From Haliclona indistincta (lineage: Eukaryota; Porifera; Demospongiae; Haplosclerida; Chalinidae), in the NCBI GenBank assembly GCA_964017065.1, contig OZ024787.1, positions 8,169,899-8,233,898 of the forward strand: a DNA stretch of 64,000 nt, in the 5' to 3' direction. Positions 1 to 11,553 of this stretch are shown here, piece by piece. The position numbers were made by a program, and so were the translations under genes. Within the stretch, counting starts at the first letter, position 1. Each line of letters begins with the position of its first letter. Under the pieces are notes generated by a model. It had not been told where the DNA came from. It saw only the letters and a list, made by a program, of their open reading frames with translations, and ran no database searches.

Positions 1-829
1 GAACTGTAGTATAAATACAAAATGACATTCTAGCTAATCATGAGACTTATTAATAGCAATACAAGCCCCAGAATAAATATTCAATAATGAGATTCATAGA
101 TTGTTAATTTTGAAAGCATGTTACCTTTACATGCAAGCAATGCGTGCATGCAAGTTGATTAACTTTGTTGCAAATACATCACTTTACACAGCTTTGCAAT
201 TGTGTATGATAGAAGCAGCTTGAAGATTTTGGTTCATGTTTGCATTCTGTTTTTTTATCACTGAGAAGCATGTTCAAGAAAGTAAATAAATTTTTTAGTC
301 TACCCAATCTTTTTCCTAAAAATTAATCTGTTGATAATGCAATTTTGATGATGAGCTTGACTACCTCTTTGCAAATTTATTTTAATGACCAAGAAGGGTG
401 TTGTCAAAATCTTTTGCAACAACTTTAAATCTACCAATATTTTAGCACAAATTGCAGTTGCAGTTCATGGAGGGTTAACATGCAATCAATGCTTCTATAA
501 GAAAGCAAATTAATTTTGATAATGAAACTTGAGTTCAGTTTAGATGGTAGCTCATCTGGTCACCCTTGGGCCAGTAAAGTTGGATGGTTTGATTTAGGCT
601 AATTTTAAGCAGGTGGCTATCACAGATGTGAAACTCAGTTGGGACTATAGCATGTGTCTTAGAGAGGTGACCATTGACAGTTGCAAGTATAGCTCTAGGT
701 TTCAATGTTCTGTCAAATTGTCAATTTTTAAACATTAATACCTGTTTTAAAATCAAGCTTCACACCATGCACTGTATCTGCTAGTATAGTAATACAGTTA
801 CAATGATTAGAGCTACATTGATATTATTA
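1..829. other. AT-rich stretch without a recognised gene
   Basis: No ORF of useful length with coding character and no splice-linked exon chain was seen on either strand. The sequence is AT-rich and mostly unique-looking. A short TA microsatellite followed by TG repeats lies at about 874-898, just inside the adjoining MITE. Distal exons or regulatory sequence of a gene outside the window cannot be excluded. Confidence 0.4.
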
Positions 830-1220
830 CCCGTGCGCAGTCTGCGCCAGGGTTATGCGTTTGTGTCCGTCGGTATATATATATATATATGTGTGTGTCA
901 TCAAAAAAACACGCTTGTTTACGTCTCACCGCTCTGAATTCTCCACGAAAACACTCTCTACAGCTTCTTCACTGAATTTATAGTCCTATGAAGACGTTTT
1001 CTGAGCTGGCAAGCCTTGTTCGAGCGGCTAATCCATGGCTATCTAAAGCTACGTGTTCTTGTAAGAGCACTTACGGTATTGTGGGTGTGTCACCCAACCT
1101 CCTATCAATGTCGATGTCCTCACTCAGTCTCACACTTACCGTACGTCAGAGCCATTAAATAACGTGCATGTTGCTGTAATGCAGGAGTAGTCGTGTTTAG
1201 CTCCTAGCTCAGCGCACGGG
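830..1220 (+). mobile_element. TA-flanked MITE, family 1 copy 1
   Basis: The ends are inverted: CCCGTGCGC at the left and GCGCACGGG at the right, each bordered by TA (828-829 and 1221-1222). This fits a Tc1/mariner-like TA target duplication. The interior (about 970-1200) reappears in reverse orientation at 15855-16381 and 48930-49298, so it belongs to an interspersed family. It has no coding capacity and is probably non-autonomous. The TA duplication alone is weak evidence; the shared interior is the stronger argument. Confidence 0.6.
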
Positions 1221-1284
1221 TATGTGTTCATTAGAACTCTAGTTTTTGAATGAGCTAAGTGGCATAAAACTTTGATTTGAATAT

Positions 1285-2792
1285 GTAGAGTAAATTATCA
1301 ATTTTCGGACGGCATGTAATTTCGGACAGTTTTTTTGTACGAATTAAAACAGCGAAGGCGGCGTGCGTGGTGGCAACTTGTAGCCACTGAATAGTAACCT
1401 AGATTCTGTGAGTGAATGGTCTGTCGCTTCTACGACCACGCTGGAATTCGCCTCCAAGCGACGTATTCGGAATAATGTATTATCGGACGATTGGACCTAT
1501 TATCGGACAATCGATCTGTCCTCGCAGCAACAGTGCAGCAACGCTTCATTTAGTGCTGCTAGCAAACGCCTACCTATGTACTAACCGGTGGTGGACAGCA
1601 ATATCCCTGAAAGCTTCTGGTCGTGGAGAATGAGGCGACAATTGTATTTTATACTGTGCCTTATGTCATAAGAACACTGTACTAACGTGAGCTGTATATA
1701 AACAGGGCTCAGAGTCAGACTCATTATACACAGCTCATGTTAGTATAGTGTTCTTATGCCATAAGGCACAGTATAAATTACAATTAATACACGGAAATTG
1801 TCCGATCATTGATCACTCCAAATGCGCACACATTGCTGCCTCTTTCTCCACGACCAGAAGCTTTCAGGAATATTGCTGTCCACCACCGGTTAGTACATAG
1901 GTAGGCGTATGCTAGCAGCACTAAATGAAGCGTTGCTGCACTGTTGCTGTGAGGACAGAAACGATTGTCCGAAAATAGGTCCAATCGTCCGATAATACAT
2001 TATTCCGAATACGTCACTTGGAGGCGAATTCCAGCGTGGTCGTAGAAGCGACAGACCATTCACTCACAGAATCTAGGTTACTATTCAGTGGCTACAAGTT
2101 GCCACCACGCACGGAGCCTTCGCTATTTTAACCCTTTAGTTGCTAGGTTATTTTGACGAAAATTCGACTTGCTCTAAACTGACAGTTTGGCTAGCAATTT
2201 TCTACAACATGCAGTACGCTAGCTGTTCCAAACTAGCACTGTTTTTACCTGGCATGTCAAAGTTTACGACCATGTACTGAACTCTGAGTTGGCCACTCCC
2301 ACTTCGGAACTGAAGCCACTTAAGTGCTGCGGCCTTGCCATTTTACAGCTAATTTTGGTCTTCATTTAGCCCTGGTGACTGATACAAAAACGTGGTGGTG
2401 TCCAGGTGAGCAAACAGCAAAGTTTAGACCATATTCTATGCCAAAGTATGCATTTCCGGGCATCCTGAAGCCCTAAAAATGCCGAAAGCGGCGAGGGGCT
2501 CCGCCCCTTCGAACCCCGGGTTAAAGAGGGGACACCCCCTTTAAAAATCCCCCGTCCCCCCGTTCTATATGGTTTAGTGGGGAGGGCGCGACGAAAAACA
2601 GTGGTTTTTTTCAGGTAATTTGCAATTAAACTTGATTTGACCTTTCTAGAGCACTTTTCATACTATTTATGACGTCTAGAGTAGGTGGAGTCAATTATGA
2701 CGCCTTAAGGCGTCAATAGCCTATAAAGGGTTAATCTGTACAAAAAACTGTACAAAAATACATGCTGTCCGAAAATTGATTATTTACTCTAC
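1285..2792. mobile_element. Foldback (long inverted repeat) element
   Basis: The left arm (1285 to about 1710) is repeated in inverted orientation at about 1735-2127 plus 2735-2792. Both outer ends read GTAGAGTAAAT on the inward strand. The arms run about 400 bases with scattered substitutions, around a small centre near 1715-1735. The right arm is interrupted by a separate element at 2132-2730. Short ORFs in the arms are mirror images of each other and look non-coding. No transposase is visible. Confidence 0.75.
2132..2730. mobile_element. piggyBac-like MITE copy 1 (TTAA target)
   Basis: The element starts CCCTTTA and ends TAAAGGG, and is flanked by TTAA at 2128-2131 and 2731-2734. It sits in the right arm of the foldback element. 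The matching site in the left arm (about 1340-1352) carries the same sequence with a single TTAA, so the TTAA duplication is directly demonstrated. A related copy lies at 6171-6760; both carry a subterminal palindrome of the type CGCC...GGCG. TTAA targets with CCC-type ends are characteristic of the piggyBac superfamily. There is no transposase ORF. Confidence 0.8.
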
Positions 2793-4116
2793 GTGGCGTG
2801 CTATGGTTGCGAGCTTGAGACAACGGATTTGCAAACTACGGTACGTCGATCATGAAAACATGGTAGCAGTTATTCAGGCCACGCCTAAGTTATTAGGCTT
2901 ATAAACAACTGGCTTAGTCTTAGAAGCAGCTTGATTAAGTTGATTGTCAGCTCTAGCTCTCAATTCGCAAGCCCGTAGACGGGGGTTCGGACGAACCGCC
3001 CAGGCTACCCAACGGTCCGCTTGAAGTCTTCAGAAAATTACTATACTGGCTACTTTCTACTCCACAAATCGCTGTTACAGTAAATACTAGTGTAGAAGAC
3101 TGCAGTAATACGGCTAGCTTCATGCATAGTTGCATCATGTGCACGGTACGCGATCGCGAGTAACCACTCTGTCGATTGACACGCCCTAATGAAAATTAAT
3201 TAGCTAAAAATTTTCGTCGGCGCTTCGCGCCGCAAACAAGAACCCCCCTCTCGAAATCCTGGCTACGGCCTTGATTCGACGAATAACTTTGTGGTGAGCC
3301 TGCATAAGCGATAGCACCCAATAGTTATATCGTAGACTTCTACCTCTGGTTTTGTGGCAGAGCTTTAAGAAGGAGGATACAATAAAGTCATCAGTGTAGA
3401 TTGCAAACAGGACTCTGGAGGGCTTCACGAACTGCTATTCATAACGTACTACAAAGGTGTACGATGATAACCGGCGGCGGTGGAATTCCACCTCTACCCT
3501 CGCATGCGCCAACAGTAGATACCAGGCCTTATCTCTTCACTTCTCCTCAATAGGCCTGGGTACGAGGCTACAGGGTCACATAAAAGGATTAGTACATGAT
3601 ATGTCAGATTGAAAATGAGTAATGAAAATTTAATGATTCCAGAGAAACTCAAATACTTAATGGTAAAGCTACTTTACACTATACTATTGCAAAGTTCCAA
3701 TCGTTATGATACCTAACAACAGTAATAAAAAAGTAATGGTAATTATGATAAAAAGTGATCGTACGGTAATCCGTCAATGAAAGGTATCAAACCTGAAAAT
3801 TATTGGACTAAAAAAAGTCATAACATGTTTGTTTAGACAGTTGTATACTCAACTTGAGTATACAACTTGAATATACTCAAGTTGTATACTCAGTTAGGGA
3901 CGCTCTGCCGTGCGTCCATGATGTTGTATATTTAACATACATTGATTTATATTTAATTTTGGTCATTTGGTACTCATATATGACATAATGTCAACAAAGA
4001 CATAATATGCCCATTATACCTGGGTAGCATCGCGTGTACACACAGTTCGATCCGGATTGGAGGCGTCGTGTAAACGGGGCTTTAGCTAAGTTGGTGAATA
4101 ACTTGCCTAACGTGCA
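2793..4116. other. Intergenic region with transposon debris
   Basis: No gene is recognised. The part at about 2945-3260 looks like a degenerate DNA element: a GGGGTTCGGACGAACC-like motif at its left and a GGCGCTTCGCGCC palindrome at its right. A stretch at about 3840-3895 repeats TTGTATACTCAA in both orientations. At about 4060-4080, GTCGTGTAAACGGGGC resembles the end of the MITE at 55526-55998, so the receptor promoter just downstream may include a MITE end. Confidence 0.4.
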
Positions 4117-6128
4117 ATGACCGTCCTTGGCTCTATTCTTACTGTATTCGGTGTGCTCATTTTCTGTAACAAAGGTAAGCTTGGCATGCTGCTTTACACT
4201 GACCAATACGTACTGGTACTCTCGTGACTACTAGCTGTGATCAATGGCTGTACCAGTGGGTTTATGGAGTTAGATCTGCTCAGGAAAAGAGCTGAGAAGA
4301 CCTCTAATGATGGTGTAAATGAGGATAGTCTGGACGACAAGTTCAGATTGCTTGATGAGAGCTTCAGCTGCAGTGGAACCATAAATGGTATTCTTTTTGT
4401 TGGACTGTACAGAACTGGTGGAGATAGGGAAGACTATCCTGAGATACAGTTATGGAGAAATACTGGTGGTAACACGTACACCAGGCAAGCTAGTGAACAG
4501 ATCAGACTGGCTGCTGGAGTTTTTAGTCCTGATGGAGTGCTCCATTATAGCCTGACCACTCCCATGTCGTTCCAGAGTGGAGATAAGTTGGGAGTGTATC
4601 AACCAGCTAAGGATGATAGTATAGTGAGAGTGTACTATAGATCAGCAACTGCTACTACTTATGAACTTGGTAACAATGCCCCATCAACAATTAGCATACC
4701 TGATCTTTCAGAAAAAAGTGATGAGCTAGTTCTTATATCACCAGTTACAGGTTAGAATAAGTGAAAGTTAACATTAAATTTTGTTATCCTTGTATCACAA
4801 CAGGTTCACCCAGCTGTACTGGTAGTTTTTCTAGTCGTTCTGTCTTGAGGCAAGGTGCACTGGATCTCAATATCAATGATGTGACAAGAGTTAGTAATAA
4901 ACAGTATCTCTTTCCAGACATCACCTTCACCTGTAATGGCTTCATCACCAAGTGGATAGTGGGAGGTACTACAGACAACACTGAGTCCTTACAGCCTGAG
5001 CTACAAATATGGCGGAATAATGGAGGGACTAGCTACACTAAAGCAAATTTTAGCTTGCTCCCTTTTACCACACTAGTTAACAATGTTGCTGAGTACACCC
5101 TTACCACACCACTGGAGTTCCAGGAGGGAGACATACTGGGATTATTCCAGCCAAGGAGACAAGACAGTACATTAGTTGTGTATTTTCAGCGACGTGATGG
5201 TCCTGCAGGTCATGATGAAGGCAGCAGTTCACTTTCTACTGTGACTCTTGGTAACATTGATGACTACGACTACCCACTAGTGACTGTGGAGATCAGTACA
5301 GGTAAACATTTCAAACAAATTCTGATGCGACTTTTAATTCTGTTTGGGTGTACTGAACTAAGGTTTGATGACTGTATTATGGCTTTAGTTGCATGCATAC
5401 TTCGGAAGCCATTATTTTAAAGTTAAAAAAATTTTATAGCGATGGTCACACCATCTACATCATTGTTGTCATCACAACAGTGCTATGATGTTGTGGCTAC
5501 TACTGTGATTTCAACTGTGACAGAAATGACATCGATTTATGCTGCTAGCATTTCAAGTTTTCTGGCACCATCCAGCACTTATTCAACAGCTGCAGTATTC
5601 AAAACCTCAGAGTCACTCAAGTCTATCAAAATCAGTGAATTGGATGAGAGAATGCATTCAACCAGCACTAGCAGAGTGATTGCTAATCCAAATGTCTCCA
5701 TTGGTTCCTCTATTACAGCATCAATGGAGGAAAGTACCATTCTCTTTGCTTCTGTAGCTCCTGTTTTGCTAATTTTATTCATTGCCATAGCAGTCAGTAC
5801 CATAATATTATTATTCATTATCTGGCGAAGAAAGAACTACATGAGCTCTCAAATTGATAGACATGGTGAAGTAGAACTAAAGCAGAATGAGTGCTATGCT
5901 GTCACCAAGCAACAACAGTATGTTCAGTGTATTAATACATTCATACAAATATCAATGTATCATTTTATTTACAGAGTTGAGTATGCTGAAGTTGATCAAA
6001 AACAAGATGTAGTTTTACAACAAAATGAAGCATATTGCACTCTTTCGCAAGTACAACAGTCAAATCATCAAATACAATTGCAGCAGAATGAGTCCTATGC
6101 TGTTTCCAGAGGACCTAGAGCTGAGTAA
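4117..6128 (+). CDS. Type I membrane receptor with two novel ectodomains and repeated tyrosine motifs
   Basis: I do not recognise a named family. Five exons close exactly in phase: 4117-4174, 4235-4750, 4804-5301, 5440-5917 and 5975-6128 (567 codons plus stop). Exon 1 encodes a hydrophobic signal peptide (starts MTVLGSILTVFGVL). Exons 2 and 3 are both phase 1-1 and encode two related domains of about 165 residues, sharing an ELQ/EIQ-LWRN-GG-Y-T core, an LTTP-F--GD-LG motif and VYY/VYF. Such symmetrical exons suit duplication and shuffling. Exon 4 encodes a Ser/Thr-rich stalk, one transmembrane helix (about 5745-5825) and a basic stop-transfer WRRK. The tail has three QNExY repeats (QNECYAV, QNEAYCTL, QNESYAV) plus YAEV, which look like SH2/PTB docking or ITAM-like sites. 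The inferred role is phosphotyrosine signalling at the cell surface. Ligand and partners are unknown. The start is chosen from the signal peptide and the phase match. Confidence 0.8.
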
Positions 6129-6170
6129 GTTCGATGTAGACTATACAGCTAAGTAGCACCCATTAATTAA

Positions 6171-6760
6171 CCCTTTAATTACTAAATTATCTTGCTGAAA
6201 TTTTAACCTCGTAAATGCTGACCACTTCTCTGGTGAATATCTCGTGTGTCTTTTGTGCTACTGGTCTCAAATTTGCGTCCTTTTACGCCAGTGAGTAGCC
6301 GCAATTGCCCACACTCAAGTCAGTCGATATGCCCCTCCCACTTCGAAAGTGAAGCCGATAAAGTGCAACGACCTCGTCAAATTTTGCTCAAAGTTAGTAC
6401 TTTGGGGCTGGCTACTGAAAAGTACACACAGATAGCAGTGGTTTTGGTGAGTGCAAAATGTAGCCCAGATCATAGAGAATGCACAAAAATGTGTTTCCGA
6501 GCACCCTGAAGCCATAAAATGTCCAAAATTTCTTGGCAGCCATTTTGTTTCCCCTAAATGTTGTGAAATTTGCACTGAAGCCATAGAAATGCCATTGCCA
6601 TAACGTTTAGCGCAGGGGGCGCGCCGAAAACCACTGAATTTTTCACGGTTATTTGTATTCTTCAATTTGGCTTAATTTTGGGATATTTTAACACTTTTTG
6701 ATAAAGTTATGGTGTCTGAAGTATGTATGTCGCCAAAAGGCGACAATAGGGGTTAAAGGG
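6171..6760. mobile_element. piggyBac-like MITE copy 2
   Basis: Starts CCCTTTA, ends AAAGGG, and is flanked by TTAA at 6167-6170 and 6761-6764. Its interior is clearly related to 2132-2730: both contain a CTCCCACTTCG...GAAGCC block, and a CGCC-GGCG palindrome near the right end. It lies 42 bp after the receptor stop codon and so may form part of that gene's 3' UTR. It has no coding capacity. Confidence 0.75.
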
Positions 6761-6764
6761 TTAA

Positions 6765-8648
6765 ATAAACAACACTATAAGTTCAAATTTACATGCCAAA
6801 GTCTTGCAGAGTACTTATTTCATTTATATGAAATACTGCTCAGCGGGAAATTTCTACCACGAAATTTTGCCGCTATAATGGTAAGAACTTGAAAAAAGTA
6901 ATAAATAAGTAATTGGAGTATAATGAATTTTGCTGTCTACATAATTTTTCCTTCTTCCCAGCAAATATGAATATTCGTATGCAGTTGTTGGTTTGCGACA
7001 CTCAACAACTCATATTTAAGCATTGCAGTGCAGCTTTGAATCCTCCAGTACAACAGGCAGCTGAGAATGATCTTGTGTATTACAATACTAGGTATACTTA
7101 CAGCATGTATTTGCCTCGCACAGAAATATTTTTTAAAAATAAAAACAACTAAGTTTCTAGATTAAATTAGATAGATAGCCACGAATATCTCTCTTGAAAA
7201 CAGAGAGGGATGGAGCGGAGACAATCTGCTGTGGGGATAATCTCAGCAGGTAATTTGTTCCATAGTTTTAACAGTGTCCGGGAAAAGGAGGAGTCATAAG
7301 CAAGACATGTCTTAGCATTGAGTCAAGAATTATAACCTATGTCCTTCAGTTTCTGTATAGACAGTTTTTTGTTAGCCCTTTCACGAAGGTGTGAAAGTCT
7401 GCTTGCTCTATTATTTGTAATGGAGAGTAAATACAGCGCGGGATCATGTCTATAAGCTTACCGAGTAGTAGTAGTGGTGTCTCTCTTCAATTTCATGCTG
7501 TCTGGGCTTCCTCTCCAGCGCCAAAGCCCTGGTTCTTGCTGCAGCATCAGTCACAGTATCGCTGATGAGGGCGGTGCATGGATTGCGAGATGGGAAGGCG
7601 AATCGTCGTCCATTTTGTAGTCGAGTTATGAAAGAACTTATGAAAGAACGTGCAATCCCGGGGACTTGCAATTGCTGCCCTCGCATACAATACTACAGTA
7701 TGGACCTCGCCATATGGACTGATTGCATTCCTAAGCGTGACATATATATATACAAACATACAATTTCGACACAGTACTCCGCGATTAAATGCCTCGCGCT
7801 AAGGCGCTCGGCAACTATTATCTAGCAATTACAACTTGTGATCAATCTTTGTATGCATGCATGCTTGTCTTTTAAAAGTTTATTTTATGTTAGCCAAGTG
7901 TATAGTATTGTATTGGTTATTGGAAAAACAAGCCAGCAATACACTAAGATGTAGGAAAAAATGAACAAGATATGCACTAAGATGTAATACTAGGATTGGA
8001 GTAGAGTAAGCCACCAATATTCGGCCACCATCTATTATCGGCCACTCGTTCGTACACTTGCAAATACGCTACACAGATCAAACTTGACCGACGTATAGAC
8101 ACACACTTCCTCTGCCTGCATTGCAATATGCAGCTCATAACTGCTTCTTTGTCTACTGTAGGGGACGAAGAAAGTGGGTAGCCGAAAACATTGATGTTCG
8201 GCAAAAGCAATCTATTATCGGGCACCAGTCCTAGTGACTGATAGACGAATAGGGCGGGATTGCAAGTCAGTACTGCAAACACCTTCATCCATCAGCATTA
8301 CAACGAGCTACAATTGAAAAGCTCTCGTCTTGCCGTCCGGGTAATTTTATTTTCCAAAGACCCCGGGGTCGAGCAATCTATGTTCGGCAACTCATGATAT
8401 TGTTTCAGTGCAATTTATGCTCAAAGAAAACGCGATTGCGATACAGAAACACGTCGGCTGAGTAGAGCCATCTCATGTCCATCACAATCACCAAAATTCA
8501 GTAACCCTGCGTTCGTCTCTTGATCGCACAAGCTGCAAACCGCCAAAATAGTGGGCGTGGCTTCCAAGGAGTAACCAAGTGCTTGTAAAACAAAAAATAA
8601 ACCGAGCATTCCAGAAGTTAAATTTGATTCTAAGCCTCTTTGTCGGCA
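6765..8648. other. Gene-poor interval with repeat fragments
   Basis: No gene is recognised. A LINE-like remnant at 7150-7440 is listed separately. Between about 7985 and 8400 several TATTATCGG and TTCGGCAA motifs recur, resembling the TTATCGGAC motifs of the foldback element at 1285-2792. This suggests another decayed element. The longer ORFs here (for example 8421-8684 minus) have no recognisable domains. Confidence 0.35.
7150..7440 (-). mobile_element. Decayed 3' end of a non-LTR retrotransposon
   Basis: On the minus strand the conceptual translation, in more than one frame and with stops, includes SRLSHLRERANKKLS followed by LLKLWNKLPAEIIPTAD. The latter resembles the W-N-x-L-P motif near the C-terminus of many LINE ORF2 proteins. 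Frame breaks show it is a relic. The call rests on this motif only. Confidence 0.4.
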
Positions 8649-8780
8649 CTCGCAAAGTAGTTTAGCGCTGATCAATGACTGCACTCGTGAAGGATATGGA
8701 CAGTGCTTGCTGATTTTGAGGACTTCTCTATAAAATTACTATCCATCACTAATGCAGTCACTGATCAGCGCTAAACTACT
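8649..8780. repeat. Inverted repeat abutting the assembly gap
   Basis: The sequence AGTAGTTTAGCGCTGATCA at about 8655-8673, continuing to TGACTGCA, reappears inverted at 8753-8780 (TGCAGTCACTGATCAGCGC...). About 70 bp separates the copies, and the second copy runs directly into the run of N. The gap may therefore hide the other arm of a longer palindrome. Confidence 0.7.
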
Positions 8781-8980
8781 NNNNNNNNNNNNNNNNNNNN
8801 NNNNNNNNNNNNNNNNNNNNNNNNNNNNNNNNNNNNNNNNNNNNNNNNNNNNNNNNNNNNNNNNNNNNNNNNNNNNNNNNNNNNNNNNNNNNNNNNNNNN
8901 NNNNNNNNNNNNNNNNNNNNNNNNNNNNNNNNNNNNNNNNNNNNNNNNNNNNNNNNNNNNNNNNNNNNNNNNNNNNNNNN
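8781..8980. other. Assembly gap (200 N)
   Basis: Two hundred unknown bases. The real length is unknown; a round 200 is typical of a placeholder. The left edge is an inverted repeat and the right edge a purine-rich simple repeat (GGGA/GGAG, about 8981-9090), both hard to assemble. Missing 3' exons of the TMEM104-like gene could lie in or beyond it. Confidence 0.95.
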
Positions 8981-9092
8981 GAGGAGGTAGAGGGAGGAGG
9001 GAGGGAGGGAAGGAGGGAGGGAAGGGGGAAGGAGGGAGGGAATGGAGGGTGGGTGGAAGGAGGAGGGAGGGAAGGAGGGAGGGAGAGAGCGT
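8981..9092. repeat. Purine-rich GGGA/GGAG simple repeat
   Basis: About 110 bases of irregular GGGA, GGAG and AGGG units with no pyrimidines except occasional T or C. The ORFs through it on both strands are low-complexity artefacts. Confidence 0.85.
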
Positions 9093-9256
9093 GAGGGTTT
9101 GTCAGCCAACCAACCAAGTAGCCAACGATAACTGGAAGTTTGCACCACATCATGCATGTGACTAACACACACTCCAATTCTCAACAAAGCAAACAGAGGT
9201 TGGCAAGTACCTCGTGTTGACACATGCAAGTCATATTATCCAGCCTAGATGTGTAC

Positions 9257-9933
<677 letters not shown>

Positions 9934-10097
9934 AACGAGCGGCAATAGAGGCCGCCGGGCTGAATGTAGCTAATAAGGCGACTGAGGTCGACTTAGCTAG
10001 CTTTACCTGCGATGGGCGGAGCTGCTCACTTACCGTATTGTTTTATGCCCCAATATAACAGTTGCTACGCAACTAGTCAACAGATCGAAAAATTATC
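9934..10097. promoter_or_regulatory. Shared head-to-head promoter, TMEM104-like / IQCK-like
   Basis: The start codons of the minus-strand TMEM104-like gene (9933) and plus-strand IQCK-like gene (10098) are 164 bp apart, so both promoters and 5' UTRs must share this interval. No TATA box is evident in a sensible position. The bidirectional promoter is inferred from spacing alone. Confidence 0.6.
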
Positions 10098-10851
10098 ATG
10101 GCTGCTGTTGGTCAAGGTTAATATATATTTTTAGTCCATTAAGATTTCCATGCTCTATCTTATGGTGATTTGCATTAAATCTCTTCAGTAGGACCCACTA
10201 CAGAATATCTCGAGAGACATGTCTTCCCTGTCCTTGAACCAGCTCTGGAGGAGATGCTAAGAGCTGCCACAAAGACAGAGGTACGTAAATCAACCGATCA
10301 CAACTGATATGAGCCGTGTGACTCACGTTTTTTAGAGAAGAAGATGCTTCAATTCACTGGACTACCTTGTGGAGTACTTGTACAGGTAGAGCGATGTAGC
10401 ACTTGATGATTATGTGTACGAGTGATTGTTCCTCTATTTTACCATGCACCCGCTACAGACATAATCCAAATCATAGCAATCGAGAGGACACCACACTGCT
10501 TGATATACCATTTGTCCAGCAATGGATAGCTGAACAGTGAGTGAGCACTCACTAACTATCCATACTCAGTTCATGCATGTACTATATCCTGCAGTCCCAG
10601 ACCACCTTTACCACTCTCAGCAACTCTGTCAGAGGAAGAAGCTGCCACTATCATACAAGCTGCTTACAGAGCTTACAAAGTAAACAAAGACTCTAATATT
10701 TCTATCTTATTTCTATCTCTCCCTCTCCCTCTCCTCCCTCTCCCTCTCCTCTCCTCCCTCTCCCTCTCCCTCTCCCTCTCCCTCTCCCTCTCCCTCTCCC
10801 TCTCCCTCTCCCTCTCCCTCTCCCTCTCCCTCTCCCTCTCCCTCCCTCTCC

Positions 10852-10889
<38 letters not shown>

Positions 10890-11146
10890 TCAGGTGCGTT
10901 GTGAAGAAGAGGCACAACTTTTCAGACAATGGCAGAGAGGTTTCAGAAAGGTTTAAAAATTATTTTGCACTGAAAGCTGACATCCTTCTCACTGACTAGG
11001 AGCTTCAAGCTATACGAACTATTCAGCGGCGATGGCGACAGTACAGAGCTCACTGGAAGCCCAAAGAGAAGAGTGCTGCACTCGCTATTCAGAGCAGATG
11101 GAGGGCAAAGAGAAAAGTACACAACAAACCAGGAACTCAATCATGA
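10098..11146 (+). CDS. IQCK: IQ motif-containing protein K-like
   Basis: Seven exons keep frame throughout: 10098-10116, 10189-10280, 10336-10385, 10459-10536, 10595-10679, 10894-10950 and 11000-11146 (175 residues, shorter than the vertebrate protein). The N-terminal part reads TEYLERHVFPVLEPALEEML, then FNSLDYLVEYLY, then a HNPN block, IPFVQQW and HPRPPLPLS, which is the IQCK signature order. Three IQ-type helices follow (EEAATIIQAAYRAYK, TIQRRWRQYR, AIQSRWRAKR), expected to bind calmodulin or calmodulin-like light chains. IQCK proteins are poorly characterised, so cellular role is not inferred. Intron 5 contains the long CT repeat. The last three exons were copied into gene A downstream (13807-14125). 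Confidence 0.88.
10712..10883. repeat. CT-rich (CTCCCT)n microsatellite in IQCK intron 5
   Basis: About 170 bases of CTCCCT units ending in plain CT repeats, stopping about 10 bases before the acceptor at 10893. It serves as an extreme polypyrimidine tract. ORFs on the minus strand over it are repeat artefacts. Confidence 0.95.
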
Positions 11147-11553
11147 TTACACAGCTGAAAATAAAAGCTAGTTATTGATCTTCATTATTAAAAATCGTTG
11201 TACAAGATGTGTAATATCTAGTTGGGCATGGCCCGACCTAGTCTGACTATGCCCGACCTCTGGAGTTCAACTTCATATCTCACACATTCATCTAATCTGG
11301 TCTACTGCACAATTTGGCACGCGCAGATTGCAGTGTTTCAAAAATTAATTTTTCCAAGTCATAGTCATAGTAATAATTATTATATTATTTCTATTACAAT
11401 GCTGGTTTCTTCATGCAAGTACAATTTTCATTGTCGTCCACGCCCAACTAATGTAATAGCTAGCTTGTTGGCCAACATGCATGACGCCGATCCAGAGGCT
11501 TCCGGCCGCCGGTACTAACAAAAGACATCGACTCTATAGGCTCTATTGCAATA

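Noticed and set aside
5579..5818. 79-residue minus-strand ORF over the receptor
   Set aside because: Antisense shadow of the receptor stalk and transmembrane exon, which has signal peptide, phase and domain support on the plus strand.
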